This document shows positions 47,925-56,687 of a DNA stretch of 64,000 nt, in pieces. A model generated the notes under the pieces. It was not told the DNA's origin. It searched no databases and saw only the letters and a program-made list of their open reading frames with translations. The DNA is from Rubellimicrobium arenae. GTDB taxonomy: Bacteria > Pseudomonadota > Alphaproteobacteria > Rhodobacterales > Rhodobacteraceae. The stretch lies in assembly GCF_017916275.1 (NCBI RefSeq), contig NZ_JAFMST010000004.1:369282-433281 (forward strand). The letters run 5' to 3'. How positions within the stretch are numbered: the stretch's first letter is position 1; each line of letters starts with the position of its first letter. Position numbers and translations under genes: made by a program.

Positions 47925-47939
47925 TTAACGCAACATTAA
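47925..47939. promoter_or_regulatory. CtrA-type box TTAA-N7-TTAA
   Basis: TTAACGCAACATTAA is an exact full-site match to the alphaproteobacterial CtrA consensus TTAA-N7-TTAA. It lies in the 227-base region between divergent efp and the DUF6280-like gene, 117 bases upstream of the latter. In 68%-type GC DNA the chance of two TTAA at this spacing in a short intergenic region is small. CtrA binding is an inference. Confidence 0.6.
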
Positions 47940-47961
47940 GCCATGCCGGTTTAGCATGGCT
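47939..47961. promoter_or_regulatory. Inverted repeat beside the CtrA-type box
   Basis: AGCCATGC (47939-47946) and GCATGGCT (47954-47961) form a perfect 8-bp dyad around a 7-base spacer. It abuts the CtrA-type box. It could be an operator or an RNA hairpin in the 5' leader of the gene at 48056. No T-run follows. Confidence 0.5.
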
Positions 47962-48055
47962 GCCATGTCGAAAGAGCACCCCTCAGCTTGACCGATCTAG
48001 GTAGTTTCCGCCGGGCTTCGGGACCCCACGAGCAAAAAAGAAAAAAGGAAGCGAA

Positions 48056-48379
48056 ATGAAGGATTTCATCGACGGCACCGCCTACAACAACGAACAGGGC
48101 AACCGGGCACGCAAGCTCTTTGCCGCTGTGGTGTTGGCGGCGCTGGACGACGCGATCGCGGACGACAAGAAGTTCGGCAACGGGCCCGAGCAGATTGCTC
48201 GCTGGGCGCGGTCGAAGGATGGTCGCGAAGTCCTCACCTGCGCTGGGATCGACCCGAACGAACGCGTCGTGCAGGGCCTCATGGATTTCGTGGCCAAGGG
48301 TGTCCGCACCTCGGTCGCCCTTTCCCGCGAGGAGAGCGAGCGCCGCCACGCCGCCGAGGAAGAGGCCAGGGCCGCCTGA
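48056..48379 (+). CDS. Small conserved protein, DUF6280 family
   Basis: A 107-aa soluble, charged protein beginning [20 protein letters not shown], followed by [42 protein letters not shown] and a helical C-terminus ([18 protein letters not shown]). It matches what I recall of the DUF6280 family, seen mainly in Rhodobacterales, with no known function. AAGGAAG stands before the ATG. It is a single-gene unit with a 227-base control region and a strong terminator, which suggests tight regulation. Confidence 0.85.
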   Translation: MKDFIDGTAYNNEQGNRARKLFAAVVLAALDDAIADDKKFGNGPEQIARWARSKDGREVLTCAGIDPNERVVQGLMDFVAKGVRTSVALSREESERRHAAEEEARAA

Positions 48380-48402
48380 CGCGAACGGGATAACTGATCT
48401 GG

Positions 48403-48428
48403 CGCGGACCTTCGGGTCCGCGTTTTTT
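48403..48428 (+). terminator. Rho-independent terminator with TTCG tetraloop
   Basis: CGCGGACC (48403-48410) and GGTCCGCG (48415-48422) form a perfect 8-bp stem closed by TTCG, followed by six T. It ends the DUF6280-like transcript 23 bases after its stop and separates it from cobQ. Confidence 0.95.
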
Positions 48429-48485
48429 GTTGCCCGGTCCGGGAGGAAAGGCCGGCGTGACGGACGGCCGGACTGCGAGGACACA

Positions 48486-49940
48486 ATGCCCAAGGCGGTG
48501 ATGATCCAGGGCGCGGGATCGAACGTGGGCAAGTCGATGCTCGTGGCCGGGATGGCCCGCGCCTTTCGGGCGCGCGGCCTGTCGGTGGCCCCTTTCAAGC
48601 CGCAGAATATGTCGAACAACGCCGCGGTGACGGCGGACGGCGGCGAGATCGGGCGGGCTCAGGCCCTGCAGGCCCGTGCCGCGGGGCTGGAGCCGCTGGT
48701 GGATATGAACCCGGTGCTGCTCAAGCCCGAGACCGATACCGGCGCGCAGGTGGTCGTGCAGGGCCGCCGTCTCGCGAGCGTGCGGGCGCGGGACTACGCC
48801 GCCCTGAAGCCGAGCCTCATGGCCCCTGTGCTGGACAGCTTCCGCCGGTTGGGGACCGGGCGCGACCTTGTCCTTGTGGAAGGCGCGGGCAGCCCGGCCG
48901 AGGTGAACCTGAGAGCGGGCGACATCGCCAACATGGGCTTTGCCCAGGCGGCCGGAGTTCCGGTCGTGCTGGTGGGCGACATCGACCGGGGCGGGGTCAT
49001 CGCCCAGCTGGTCGGGACACATGCCGTGCTGGACCCAGAGGACCGCGCCATGATCCGCGCCTTTGCCGTCAACAAGTTCCGTGGCGACCCGTCGCTGTTC
49101 ACCGATGGCTTCCATCTGATCGCCCAGCGCACCGGCTGGGACGGCCTGGGCGTCGTACCCTGGTTCGAGGAGGCCTGGCGCCTTCCGGCCGAGGACGTTC
49201 TGGACCTGGGCGGGCGCGTGAATGGCGGAGATCTGAGGATTGCCGTGCCGCGTCTGCGCCGGATCGCGAACTTCGATGATCTGGACCCGCTTTCCGCCAC
49301 GCCGGGCGTGTCGGTCGAGATTGTGCCGCCGGGGCGCCCCCTGCCCGGGAACGCCGACCTCGTGCTCCTGCCCGGGTCCAAGACGACCATCGCGGACCTT
49401 GCCGACTTCCGGGCGCAGGGTTGGGACGTGGACCTCCTGGCGCATCGGCGTCGGGGCGGGCAGGTGCTGGGGCTGTGCGGCGGCTTCCAGATGCTGGGGC
49501 GGCGGATCGAGGATCCGGAGGGGCTGGAAGGCCCGCCCGGCGGAGTCGACGGACTGGGCCTTCTGGATGTCATCACCGTAATGGGGCAGGACAAGCGGCT
49601 GGCCCGGGTCGCCGGGCGTCATCTCGCGACCGGCACGCCCGTCACAGGCTACGAGATCCACCTCGGCCGCACCGAAGGGCCGGACCTTGCCCGACCCTGG
49701 CTGGAGATCGAGGGGCGGCCCGAAGGCGCGACCAGCGCCGATGGCCGGGTTCGCGGGACGTACCTGCATGGGTTGTTCGCGGCCGATGCGTTCCGGGCGG
49801 CCATGTTGGACGAGATGGGCGCACCCGCCGCCTCGTTCGACTGGGACAGCGCCGTGGAGGTCACGCTGGACCGGCTGGCCGCCCATCTGGAGCGGCATCT
49901 GGACCTCGACCGGGTCCTTGCCCTGGCCGCGGCGACCTGA
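48486..49940 (+). CDS. cobQ: Adenosylcobyric acid synthase (cobyric acid synthase)
   Basis: Amidotransferase (484 aa) that adds four amides to adenosylcobyrinic acid a,c-diamide in B12 synthesis. Seen: P-loop-like [77 protein letters not shown], and a C-terminal triad-type glutaminase domain with the nucleophilic cysteine in [12 protein letters not shown] and a histidine in GYEIHLGRT. No cobalamin riboswitch is evident in the short leader. It lies apart from other cob genes. Confidence 0.95.
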   Translation: MPKAVMIQGAGSNVGKSMLVAGMARAFRARGLSVAPFKPQNMSNNAAVTADGGEIGRAQALQARAAGLEPLVDMNPVLLKPETDTGAQVVVQGRRLASVRARDYAALKPSLMAPVLDSFRRLGTGRDLVLVEGAGSPAEVNLRAGDIANMGFAQAAGVPVVLVGDIDRGGVIAQLVGTHAVLDPEDRAMIRAFAVNKFRGDPSLFTDGFHLIAQRTGWDGLGVVPWFEEAWRLPAEDVLDLGGRVNGGDLRIAVPRLRRIANFDDLDPLSATPGVSVEIVPPGRPLPGNADLVLLPGSKTTIADLADFRAQGWDVDLLAHRRRGGQVLGLCGGFQMLGRRIEDPEGLEGPPGGVDGLGLLDVITVMGQDKRLARVAGRHLATGTPVTGYEIHLGRTEGPDLARPWLEIEGRPEGATSADGRVRGTYLHGLFAADAFRAAMLDEMGAPAASFDWDSAVEVTLDRLAAHLERHLDLDRVLALAAAT

Positions 49941-49943
49941 TCG

Positions 49944-50360
49944 TCAGGCGTCGTCCCGGAGGGCCAGGGCGAGACGCACCTCGCGCCGGACGATCTTGCG
50001 CAGGTTCCGGGTGATGCGCTCCCCGAGTTCGCCTTGCAGCTCGGCCCGGAGAGCCTGGTCGACCAGTTTGCGCAAGGTCGCGTCGTCGACCTGCAACGCC
50101 GCGGGCGAGCCAATGGCGGCGGGCGCAGGCTCCCCGACAGGGCCGCCGCCCTGCACCGACATGGCAGGGCTCAGGACCAGCAGTTCCAGCGGAGCCGGGG
50201 CCTCAGGCTGCGCAACCGGCTCTCCGATGCGCTGGGCCGAGGTCAGGACCAGCCGCTCCAGCGGAGAAGGCGCGGTGCTCGGGGTCGAGCGACGCTGCTC
50301 CATGAGGCGCTGGATCGGCGTGAGGGTCTGGCCCGAGGCGTCGTTGGATATGTTGGACAT
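49944..50360 (-). CDS. Hypothetical protein with PopZ/DUF2497-like C-terminus
   Basis: A 138-aa protein I cannot name with certainty. A Pro/Ala-rich N-half has two related segments, PLERLVLTSAQRIGEP and PLELLVLSPAMSVQGG, spaced about 22 residues apart. The C-terminal 45 residues (LRKLVDQALRAELQGELGERITRNLRK and IVRREVRLALAL) are an amphipathic helical block that recalls the oligomerisation end of PopZ-type (DUF2497) polar organisers. The start at MSNISNDA follows AGAG; an upstream in-frame ATG at 50417 is possible. It is downstream of a TolC-like gene in the same direction. Confidence 0.75.
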   Translation of the reverse strand: MSNISNDASGQTLTPIQRLMEQRRSTPSTAPSPLERLVLTSAQRIGEPVAQPEAPAPLELLVLSPAMSVQGGGPVGEPAPAAIGSPAALQVDDATLRKLVDQALRAELQGELGERITRNLRKIVRREVRLALALRDDA

Positions 50361-50450
50361 CACTGTTCTCTTGACGCTGGCCCTACGGTCAGGATCGCCG
50401 GTGTCCCCGGCGGGCACGGCGCCGCGCCTGCCTGGGACACCCCTTGTTGG

Positions 50451-51857
50451 CTAGTTACCAGCGCCGATGGCCTCGAGCACGCGGTCCAGCGCCCGCCCCT
50501 GCTCGGAGCTGGCCGAGGGCGCATCGTCCACGAGGTTGTAATAGGCGCTCGGGTCGTAGGTCTGAACGTTGAGGCCGAGGTTCTGGACGTTCAGGAGCCC
50601 GATCGCCGACAGGATCTGGTAGGTGGCCAGCGTTTCGTTGATCTGGGCGTTGACCAGGTTGGCGCGGGCGTCGAGCAGGTCCTGCTCGGCGTCGAGCACG
50701 TCGAGAGTCGTGCGCGCGCCCAGGGTCGCCTCCTCGCGAACGCCTTCGAAGGCGATCTCGGCGGCGCGCACCTGCTCCCGGAAGGCGGTCAGGCTGGCCC
50801 GGGCGACATCAAGCGTGGCATAGGCGCTGCCCACGTTCTGCGAGATGGTCCGTGCGGTCTCGATCAGTTGGCCCCGTGCCGAGTCGCGCTGAGCCCGCGA
50901 TTGGCGGACCTGCGACGCGAGGGCGCCGCCCTGATAGATCGGCCCGGAGGCCGAGATGCCGACATTGGCGCCCAGATCCGCGTCGGGACTGTCGAGGTCG
51001 CTGCTGACCTGCGCGCCGGCGCTGAGCGAGACGGTCGGACGGGTCGCGGCCCGGGTCGCGGAGATCGCGATCTCGAAGGCGGCGACCTGATGCTGCGCCT
51101 GGAGCAACGCGGGATGCGTCCGCTGGGCGATGGCCCGCGCTTCGTCCACCGAGCCCGGGATCGTGGCCGCCGGGGCCGGCGAGAGCGTGCCGGGCGCACG
51201 GCCGACGGCGGCGCGGAACTCCTCGATGGCGGTGGCGAGGTTTCCCTGCTCGGCCACCAACTCGCTTCGCGCGGAGGCGAGCTGGGCTTCGGCCAGCGCG
51301 ACGTCGGTGCGCGTGACCTCGCCCACCTCGAAACGGTCCTGTGCGGCCCGAAGCTCTTCGCCGATGACGCGGACGTTGTTCTGACGCAGTTCCACGAACG
51401 AGCGGGACCGCTGGACCTCCTGATAGGCGCTCACGATCCGGAGAAGAACCTGACGCTCGACGTCGCGGAGGCTCTCGCGCGTGGCGAGGACCGTCTCTTT
51501 CTGAGCCTCGAGCCGGAACTGCCGCGCCCCGGCGTCGAACAGGGTGAGGCTCGACACAAGACCGAGCGTGAGCGAGTCGGTCACGCTGAGGTCCGGGCCC
51601 GAGTTGCCGCCGAACAGGCTCTGGGTCTTGCCGTAGAAGAACTGTCGCTGGATCTCGGTCTGCCAGTTGATTACGGGACGCAACGTGGCGACGGCCTGGG
51701 CCACGTCTTCGTCCGCCGCACGAAGTGCAGCCCGGTTCTGTTCGATCAGGCCGGACGACTCATAGCCCGTGGCCAAGGCGTCGGCCAAGGTTTCAGCCTG
51801 GGCCGCGCCCGTCCAGACGAAAAGCGCGGTCAGGGTCCCGCGGATGATCTGTCGCAT
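50451..51857 (-). CDS. tolC: TolC-family outer-membrane efflux protein
   Basis: A 468-aa protein with a signal peptide (GTLTALFVWTGAAQA|ETLADAL) and two repeats of an outer-membrane efflux domain rich in long coiled-coil helices (VLLRIVSAYQEVQRSRSFVELR, RFEVGEVTRTDVALAEAQLAS; and FEGVREEATLGARTTLDVLDAEQDLLDARANLV in two parts). The VGEVTRTDVA and LGARTTLDVLDAEQ motifs mark TolC of type I secretion and multidrug export. GGAGG lies 8 bases before the chosen ATG. No membrane-fusion or inner-membrane partner is adjacent. Confidence 0.93.
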   Translation of the reverse strand: MRQIIRGTLTALFVWTGAAQAETLADALATGYESSGLIEQNRAALRAADEDVAQAVATLRPVINWQTEIQRQFFYGKTQSLFGGNSGPDLSVTDSLTLGLVSSLTLFDAGARQFRLEAQKETVLATRESLRDVERQVLLRIVSAYQEVQRSRSFVELRQNNVRVIGEELRAAQDRFEVGEVTRTDVALAEAQLASARSELVAEQGNLATAIEEFRAAVGRAPGTLSPAPAATIPGSVDEARAIAQRTHPALLQAQHQVAAFEIAISATRAATRPTVSLSAGAQVSSDLDSPDADLGANVGISASGPIYQGGALASQVRQSRAQRDSARGQLIETARTISQNVGSAYATLDVARASLTAFREQVRAAEIAFEGVREEATLGARTTLDVLDAEQDLLDARANLVNAQINETLATYQILSAIGLLNVQNLGLNVQTYDPSAYYNLVDDAPSASSEQGRALDRVLEAIGAGN

Positions 51858-51896
51858 GTCGCTGCCTCCGCTCGTCCCCATTTATCCTGCGCGCCG

Positions 51897-52550
51897 TCAG
51901 AGGACGAAAGCTGTGGCGCGTCCGAAGCCGGGGAGCACGGGCGCCCCGGCGTTGAAGGCGTACTTCCAGTTCAGCACGCCACCTTCCTTGCGGCCGATCC
52001 GGGCGATCCCCACCGTTTCCTCGACAAAGAGCGCGGCGATGCGGCCATCCTCGGCCAGTTGGGCGAGGATGGCGTCAGGGATGACCTCCACCGCGCCTTC
52101 GATCACGATGACATCGAACGGCCCGGCGGCCGGCGCACCTTCTGCCAAGGAACCCTGGTGAACGCGCGCATTCGCGGCACCTTGGGCAGCCAGGATCGAG
52201 GCGGCGGCCGACGCCAGCGTGGGGTCCTCCTCGACGGCGGTCACCTGCGCGCCCATCCGTTCCATCACCGCCGCGCCGTAGCCCAGCCCCGTAGCCAGGT
52301 CGAGCACACGATCGCCGGGCTTGATGTCGAGGCCTTCCAGGAACTTGCCCAGCGTCCGCGGCTCGAGGATCACCCGGCCCGGAGCAAGGAAGAGGTTCTC
52401 GCCCAGGTAAGCGGTTTCACGGCGGGCTTCGGGAACGAACGCCTCGCGGGGGACGTGCAACATGGCTTCGATGATCGGGAATCGGGTCACCTCGGACGGA
52501 CGGACCTGGGTGTCCACCATCATCGTGCGGCGGGTCTGGAAATCGGACAA
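51897..52550 (-). CDS. Protein-L-isoaspartate O-methyltransferase family protein
   Basis: A 217-aa SAM-dependent methyltransferase of the PCMT family. Motif I is RVLDLATGLGYGAAVMERMG and the PCMT-like region is MLHVPREAFVPEARRETAYLGENLFL. The usual alphaproteobacterial opening SDFQTRRTMMVDTQVRPS starts at a TTG (52550), which I take as the start although the ribosome-binding site is weak; MVDTQVRPS at 52520 is the shorter choice. In this lineage the gene usually precedes tolC, as it does here, 39 bases upstream of it. Repair of isoaspartate is the family role but not proven for this subgroup. Confidence 0.88.
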   Translation of the reverse strand: MSDFQTRRTMMVDTQVRPSEVTRFPIIEAMLHVPREAFVPEARRETAYLGENLFLAPGRVILEPRTLGKFLEGLDIKPGDRVLDLATGLGYGAAVMERMGAQVTAVEEDPTLASAAASILAAQGAANARVHQGSLAEGAPAAGPFDVIVIEGAVEVIPDAILAQLAEDGRIAALFVEETVGIARIGRKEGGVLNWKYAFNAGAPVLPGFGRATAFVL

Positions 52551-52696
52551 GGGTTGGACGCTCCGGTGTCTCGGCTCGAGGGAGTCTTGGCACAGGCCCG
52601 CCCCGGGCACAATTGGGCCTGCGCGTCTCCTCGCGTCGCGGCGGCTTGCGCGTGGCGTCCAGGTCATGTATCCCCACCCCGTTCCTCATGGATCCC

Positions 52697-52770
52697 GGCG
52701 AGTTGGCGGAGAGGTTACGCAGCGGATTGCAAATCCGTGTAGACCGGTTCGATTCCGGTACTCGCCTCCA
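52697..52770 (+). tRNA. tRNA-Cys (GCA)
   Basis: A 74-base cloverleaf with CCA encoded. The acceptor GGCGAGT pairs with ACTCGCC, the discriminator is T, D-arm GCGGAGAGGTTACGC, anticodon stem-loop CGGATTGCAAATCCG with GCA at the centre, and T-arm CCGGTTCGATTCCGG. U73 is the chief identity element for cysteine. Confidence 0.97.
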
Positions 52771-53419
52771 AGGGTTTCGCAGGAACTCCGGCAGTTCGCT
52801 CTCTTGCTTCGTTCGATCGGACTGAGAGGGAGCCGCAAGTTCCCGGAACTGCACCCGAGTGACCTGCCTGGGGGATGTCTTCCTACGCTGCTTTCATCCA
52901 GGTCTTGAATGCGAGGGCAAGCTGAGGATGAAGCTGGGCGCCTGACCGCCAAGCGGCGAGGCACGAGAACCAGCAGGGGCGCCGGCGCATCCTTCGAGGC
53001 AGAGTGTGCACCTGCTGCGCTGGCCCTGGATGAGGCCACCGGTCGGTCCGGCAGTCTCTGAGCCCTGCCGACGGATCGGCTCGTGTGGCCCTGATGCCAA
53101 ACGGACGGCCTTCATGTCCGGGTCGGCCGACCAGTCTCCTTGTCCGATCGGAACAGATTGAACCCGGCACTGAGCAGTGGAAACACCCGGCCTCCCGTGA
53201 TCCTCGCAGGCGCCCCGCAAGAGGCGCCTTGGTGACTGGATCGCTGAAAGATGGCATCCAACTCCAGGAGGGATGTGTCCCTATGCCTCAGGACCTGCCA
53301 TATCTTGCCCATATCGCATCAATGGGCGTCCGCATATGCATCCGCGGGTGGAGCTGCCGCTTCCAGCCCCAAGGTGCGCCCTGTTCCGGGACCATCGGCC
53401 TTTAAGGGGGAGTGCCGCA
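52771..53419. other. 649-bp non-coding stretch between tRNA-Cys and the LacI-type gene
   Basis: I see no supportable gene. Open frames on both strands have no family motifs. No second copy of the tRNA 3' end is visible that would mark an integration site. A perfect 7-bp hairpin (AGGCGCC at 53208, GGCGCCT at 53223) is present but has only two T after it. The right end (53405-53410, AGGGGG) is the ribosome-binding site of the next gene. The length is unusual for this dense genome and may be decayed coding DNA. Confidence 0.4.
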
Positions 53420-54442
53420 TTGCGCCGTGTCAGCATCGCCGAGATCATGCGCGAATCGGGCCTGTCGCGGGCGACCGTCGATCGCGTGCTGAACAACCGC
53501 GGCAATGTGCATCCTCGGACGCGGACCGTCGTCGAGGAGACGATCCGCCGCCTCTCGACGCCAGAGCTCGCCTCCTCACCGGACGAGAAGGCGCCTGCGG
53601 TCGACATGGTCCTGCGGCTGGGACGCGGCATGACCGAGCAACTCCGCACCACCTGGGACCGGATCGGTGCCGTGGGCCAGTTCCGCGATATGTACCAGGC
53701 TCAGGAAGCCGACCTTCTGCCCGTCATCCAGGAGCTCTGCCAGAATCCCGACCGGCCGCTCATCATGGCGGTCAAGAACACCGACCGGCTGGTGGCGCGC
53801 CTCCGCGAGGCCCGCGCCAGAGGCAAGCGGGTGGTGGCCTTCATCTCGGATCTGGCGCCGGAGGCTCGGGATGTCTTCGTGGGCATCGACAACAGGGCGG
53901 CCGGCCAGACGGCGGCATTTCTCATCGGACGTGCTCTCGGGGATCGCCCGACCCCGGTGGGAGTCGTTCTGGGCGACCCGGCCTTCCGGTGTCACGAGGA
54001 TCGCGAGATCGGCTTCCGCACAGCGTTGCGGGCCCATTTCCCCAAGGTGGTTCTGTCCGGCGAAGCCTTGGGCGAGGACAATCCAGGCCTGACGCGGGAT
54101 GCGGTGACCCGCCTGCTGAAGGAGCAGCCCGCATTGGGCGCGATCTACAACGTCGGCGGGGGCAATCAGGGCCTCGTGGAAGCTCTGATGAGCGCCGGTC
54201 GGGCCCACGATCTGCTGCTGGTGGGTCACGAGACCAACTCGATCACCCTGCCCCTGCTGCGCGAGGGGCACATGGACTTCGCCATCGCGCAGAATCCGGC
54301 GGCTCTTCTGTCCGACGCCCTTCAGCGAGCGGTCGCGGAGCCGGAAGGACGAGGGCGTGACAGCGTGCTGCTCGACTTCGGCGTGTTCACCCGGTTCAAC
54401 ATCCCCGCCTTTGCTCAGGCTGCGGCAACTCCTCCCCCATGA
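53420..54442 (+). CDS. LacI-family transcriptional regulator
   Basis: A 340-aa LacI/RbsR-type repressor. The HTH and hinge are RRVSIAEIMRESGLSRATVDRVLNNRGNVHPRTR read in two pieces, and the sugar-binding-protein-like effector domain contains IMAVKNTDRLVARLREAR, FVGIDNRAAGQTAAFLIGRAL and VGHETNSITLPLLREGHMDFAI. The HTH starts directly at a TTG (53420) with AGGGGG 9 bases ahead; no ATG is suitably placed. The D-ribose/inositol-type binding fold suggests a sugar or polyol ligand, but no cognate transporter or catabolic genes sit beside it. Confidence 0.87.
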   Translation: MRRVSIAEIMRESGLSRATVDRVLNNRGNVHPRTRTVVEETIRRLSTPELASSPDEKAPAVDMVLRLGRGMTEQLRTTWDRIGAVGQFRDMYQAQEADLLPVIQELCQNPDRPLIMAVKNTDRLVARLREARARGKRVVAFISDLAPEARDVFVGIDNRAAGQTAAFLIGRALGDRPTPVGVVLGDPAFRCHEDREIGFRTALRAHFPKVVLSGEALGEDNPGLTRDAVTRLLKEQPALGAIYNVGGGNQGLVEALMSAGRAHDLLLVGHETNSITLPLLREGHMDFAIAQNPAALLSDALQRAVAEPEGRGRDSVLLDFGVFTRFNIPAFAQAAATPPP

Positions 54443-54518
54443 TCGCCCTGCCGGTGATGCCGCGGATACCCAGACAGGCGCTCGCTCCGCTCAGCGAAGG
54501 CGGGGAACCATCGCGGGC

Positions 54519-54914
54519 TCAGGCCCCGTAATCTCCCTCGCCGACCTGTTCCATCCAGGTCACGGGAGACCCGTTCTCGGCCTCCTGGATCGCGATATGG
54601 CTCATGGCCGTGGTCGCGCTGGCGCCGTGCCAGTGCTTCTCGCCGGGCTCAAAGCGCACCACGTCGCCGGGGCGGACCTCCTCGCGGGGGCCGCCCTCGC
54701 GCTGCACCCAGCCCAGCCCTTGCGTGACGATGAGGGTCTGCCCGAGCGGGTGGGTATGCCAGGCCGTCCGAGCGCCCGGCTCGAAGGTGACAAGGTTGCC
54801 TGCCATGCGGGAGGGCGGCTCGGCCGGGAACAGCGGATCGATGCGGACGCGGCCCGTGAACCACTCGGACGGGCCCTGGCCGGAAGGGAGGGAGCCTGCG
54901 CGCTGGATCTTCAT
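54519..54914 (-). CDS. Cupin-domain protein, (R)-mandelonitrile-lyase-like
   Basis: A 131-aa single-domain cupin. Metal-binding motifs: [20 protein letters not shown] (two His, one Glu in other members replaced by Gln) and [24 protein letters not shown] (His). This pattern is that of cupins annotated as carboxymuconolactone decarboxylase-associated or hydroxynitrile-lyase-like enzymes. The true substrate is unclear. AAGGAGAAA precedes the ATG. It is convergent with the LacI-type gene. Confidence 0.87.
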   Translation of the reverse strand: MKIQRAGSLPSGQGPSEWFTGRVRIDPLFPAEPPSRMAGNLVTFEPGARTAWHTHPLGQTLIVTQGLGWVQREGGPREEVRPGDVVRFEPGEKHWHGASATTAMSHIAIQEAENGSPVTWMEQVGEGDYGA

Positions 54915-55418
54915 TGGGTTTCTCCTTGGGACAGCGCCACCGCTTCAAAGCGGCGGCGGATCATGCGGGGGATGTGGCCGACCTGTCGGGCCGCGGCGTC
55001 TGCGCCAACCGTAGCCATGTCGATGACCTAAGGGTAGCGCGCGTCCGACCGCTCCATGCGCTCGAAGGCACCAATGATCTGATCATGCGGATCATCTCGA
55101 CCTCGGGCAGGAGGCCCGTCCGGAGCGGGAGCGAGCTGGACCCGTTCCTGCGCGCGATGGGCGGCCAACCAGGTGGCAGGGCAAATCGGCGCCCCCCCCG
55201 ACCAAAGCTGATCCCTAATCGAGGCGAGCCGCTGGATCTGGCTTCGGTCCATGACGGGCCAAAGCACCACACTCGGCCGTCGCCAGGGGGCCGCCGATCG
55301 CGCTCCACAAGATTGGACACGGTTCGGGGGGTCGCGGCCTGTCCCCGGCTGCGCATGTTGCGAGGCAGCTCATCCCATCCAGGAGGGTCGCCTGGCCGAC
55401 GCGGAGATGCAATCCGGG
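54915..55418. other. 504-bp stretch with a gene relic but no intact gene
   Basis: No complete gene fits here. The left part holds the ribosome-binding site of the cupin gene and, at 55016-55099, a probable relic of an acyl-CoA dehydrogenase end. The rest (55100-55418) has no motif I recognise on either strand. Together with the 397-bp gap beyond the next gene it forms a patch of eroded DNA unlike the dense coding elsewhere. Confidence 0.45.
55016..55099 (+). pseudogene. Relic resembling the C-terminal end of an acyl-CoA dehydrogenase
   Basis: Reading frame 54914-type on the plus strand gives HVDDLRVARVRPLHALEGTN then DLIMRIIS. Acyl-CoA dehydrogenases of the isobutyryl-CoA type end in a motif like VRDLRVHxILEGTNEIMRLI, so DLRV, H-x-LEGTN and IMR-I-I line up if six residues after DLRV and one leucine are insertions. 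The rest of the enzyme (for example the GGYGY block) is not found upstream. I read it as a decayed fragment of about 28 codons. Chance resemblance is possible. Confidence 0.42.
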
Positions 55419-56687
55419 TCAGGCGGCCTGGATCAGAATGGCCCGGAAGTCGTTCACGTTGGTCAGCGTGGGTCCGGTCAGCACCTGATCGCCCAAGGCC
55501 CCGAAGAAGCTGTGTGCGTCGTTCCGGTCAAGCGCCGACCGCGCATCCAGGCCCAGCCTTCGGGCGCGGTCCAGCGTGTCCGGGCCGATCACGGCCCCTG
55601 CCACTTCGGCCGCGCCGTCCACCCCATCGGTGTCGCAGGCCAAGCCGTGGATGCGGGGTGCGCCCTCCAGCGCCAGGGCGAGAGACAGAATGAACTCGGC
55701 GTTGGGACCGCCGACGCCGTCGCCCCGGCGGGTCACCGTCAGCTCACCGCCCGACAGGAGAAGGACGGGCCGATCCCCGGCCCGCATCTGGGCCTGCCGC
55801 GCCAGGGCCTCTGCCCCCAGACGGGCGGCCACCTCGCGGGCCTCGCCCTCCAGGGCGTCGCCCAGGATGTGCACCTCGCAGCCCTCCGCCCTCGCGAGAT
55901 CGGCCGCCGCGGCAAGGGACTGCGCGGGGGCGGCAATCACCCGGTTCTCGGTCCGGGACAGGCGCGGGTCGCCAGGCGGGACCACGCCCGTCCGGCCCTC
56001 CAGAACCGCCATGACGCTGGCCGGCACGGTCACCCGCCAGCGCGCGAGGATCGCCCGTGCCTCGGCAGGCGTGGACGGCTCGCCCACCGTCGGGCCCGAT
56101 CCGATCGTGGCCGGATCGTCGCCGGGCACGTCCGAGATCATCAGGGCCAGCATACGCGCGGGATGGGCCGCCGCCGCGAGCTGTCCGCCCTTGACCCGGC
56201 TCAGGTGCTTGCGGACGACGTTCATGGCCGAGATCGGCGCCCCGGAGGCCAGCAGAGCCGCGTTGACGCCCTGCTTGTCCGCCAGGCTCAGCCCTCGGGC
56301 CGGGGCCACCAGGAGCGCCGAAGCCCCACCCGAGATGAGGGCCAGCACCGTGTCCCCCTCACCGAGCCCACGGAGGAGCGACAGCATCCGGGCCGTGCCC
56401 GCCTCTCCGGCCGCATCGGGCACGGGGTGGGCCGCCTCGACCACTCCGATGCCGGCCAGGGGACGGCCATGGCCGTAACGGGTGATCACCAGTCCCTCGC
56501 AGGGGCCCCAGACCGCTTCCACCGCCTCAGCCATCCGCGCGGAGGCCTTGCCGGCCCCGACCACGATCACCCGCCCGGCGGGCCGGGGCGGCAGGTGGCC
56601 CGCAAGCGACCGCATCGGGTCGGCCACCTCGACGGCGCGATCAAAGAGCCTGCGGAGAAAACGACCCGGGTCGGCAAGGGAGGTCAT
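55419..56687 (-). CDS. Glycerate 2-kinase (MOFRL family)
   Basis: A 422-aa kinase of the GckA/TtuD family, which phosphorylates D-glycerate (at O2 in the bacterial enzymes). N-terminal domain: RVIVVGAGKASARMAEAVE, VVEAAHPVPDAAG, LALISGGASALLVAP, NVVRKHLSRVKGGQLA, ISDVPGDDPATIGSGPTV. The C-terminal MOFRL domain includes LLSGGELTV, GGPNAEFILSLAL and CDTDGVDGAAEVAGAV. The start at MTSLADPG matches family homology. It stands alone; in methylotrophs such kinases belong to the serine cycle, here it could serve glycerate or tartrate use. Confidence 0.9.
   Translation of the reverse strand: MTSLADPGRFLRRLFDRAVEVADPMRSLAGHLPPRPAGRVIVVGAGKASARMAEAVEAVWGPCEGLVITRYGHGRPLAGIGVVEAAHPVPDAAGEAGTARMLSLLRGLGEGDTVLALISGGASALLVAPARGLSLADKQGVNAALLASGAPISAMNVVRKHLSRVKGGQLAAAAHPARMLALMISDVPGDDPATIGSGPTVGEPSTPAEARAILARWRVTVPASVMAVLEGRTGVVPPGDPRLSRTENRVIAAPAQSLAAAADLARAEGCEVHILGDALEGEAREVAARLGAEALARQAQMRAGDRPVLLLSGGELTVTRRGDGVGGPNAEFILSLALALEGAPRIHGLACDTDGVDGAAEVAGAVIGPDTLDRARRLGLDARSALDRNDAHSFFGALGDQVLTGPTLTNVNDFRAILIQAA

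Noticed and set aside
48380..48485. Cobalamin riboswitch ahead of cobQ
   Set aside because: Only about 57 bases separate the preceding terminator from the ATG, too short for the element, and no B12-box-like sequence is present.
52697..52770. tRNA-Cys as an active attachment site with an integrated element
   Set aside because: No integrase gene and no second copy of the tRNA 3' end were seen in the window.
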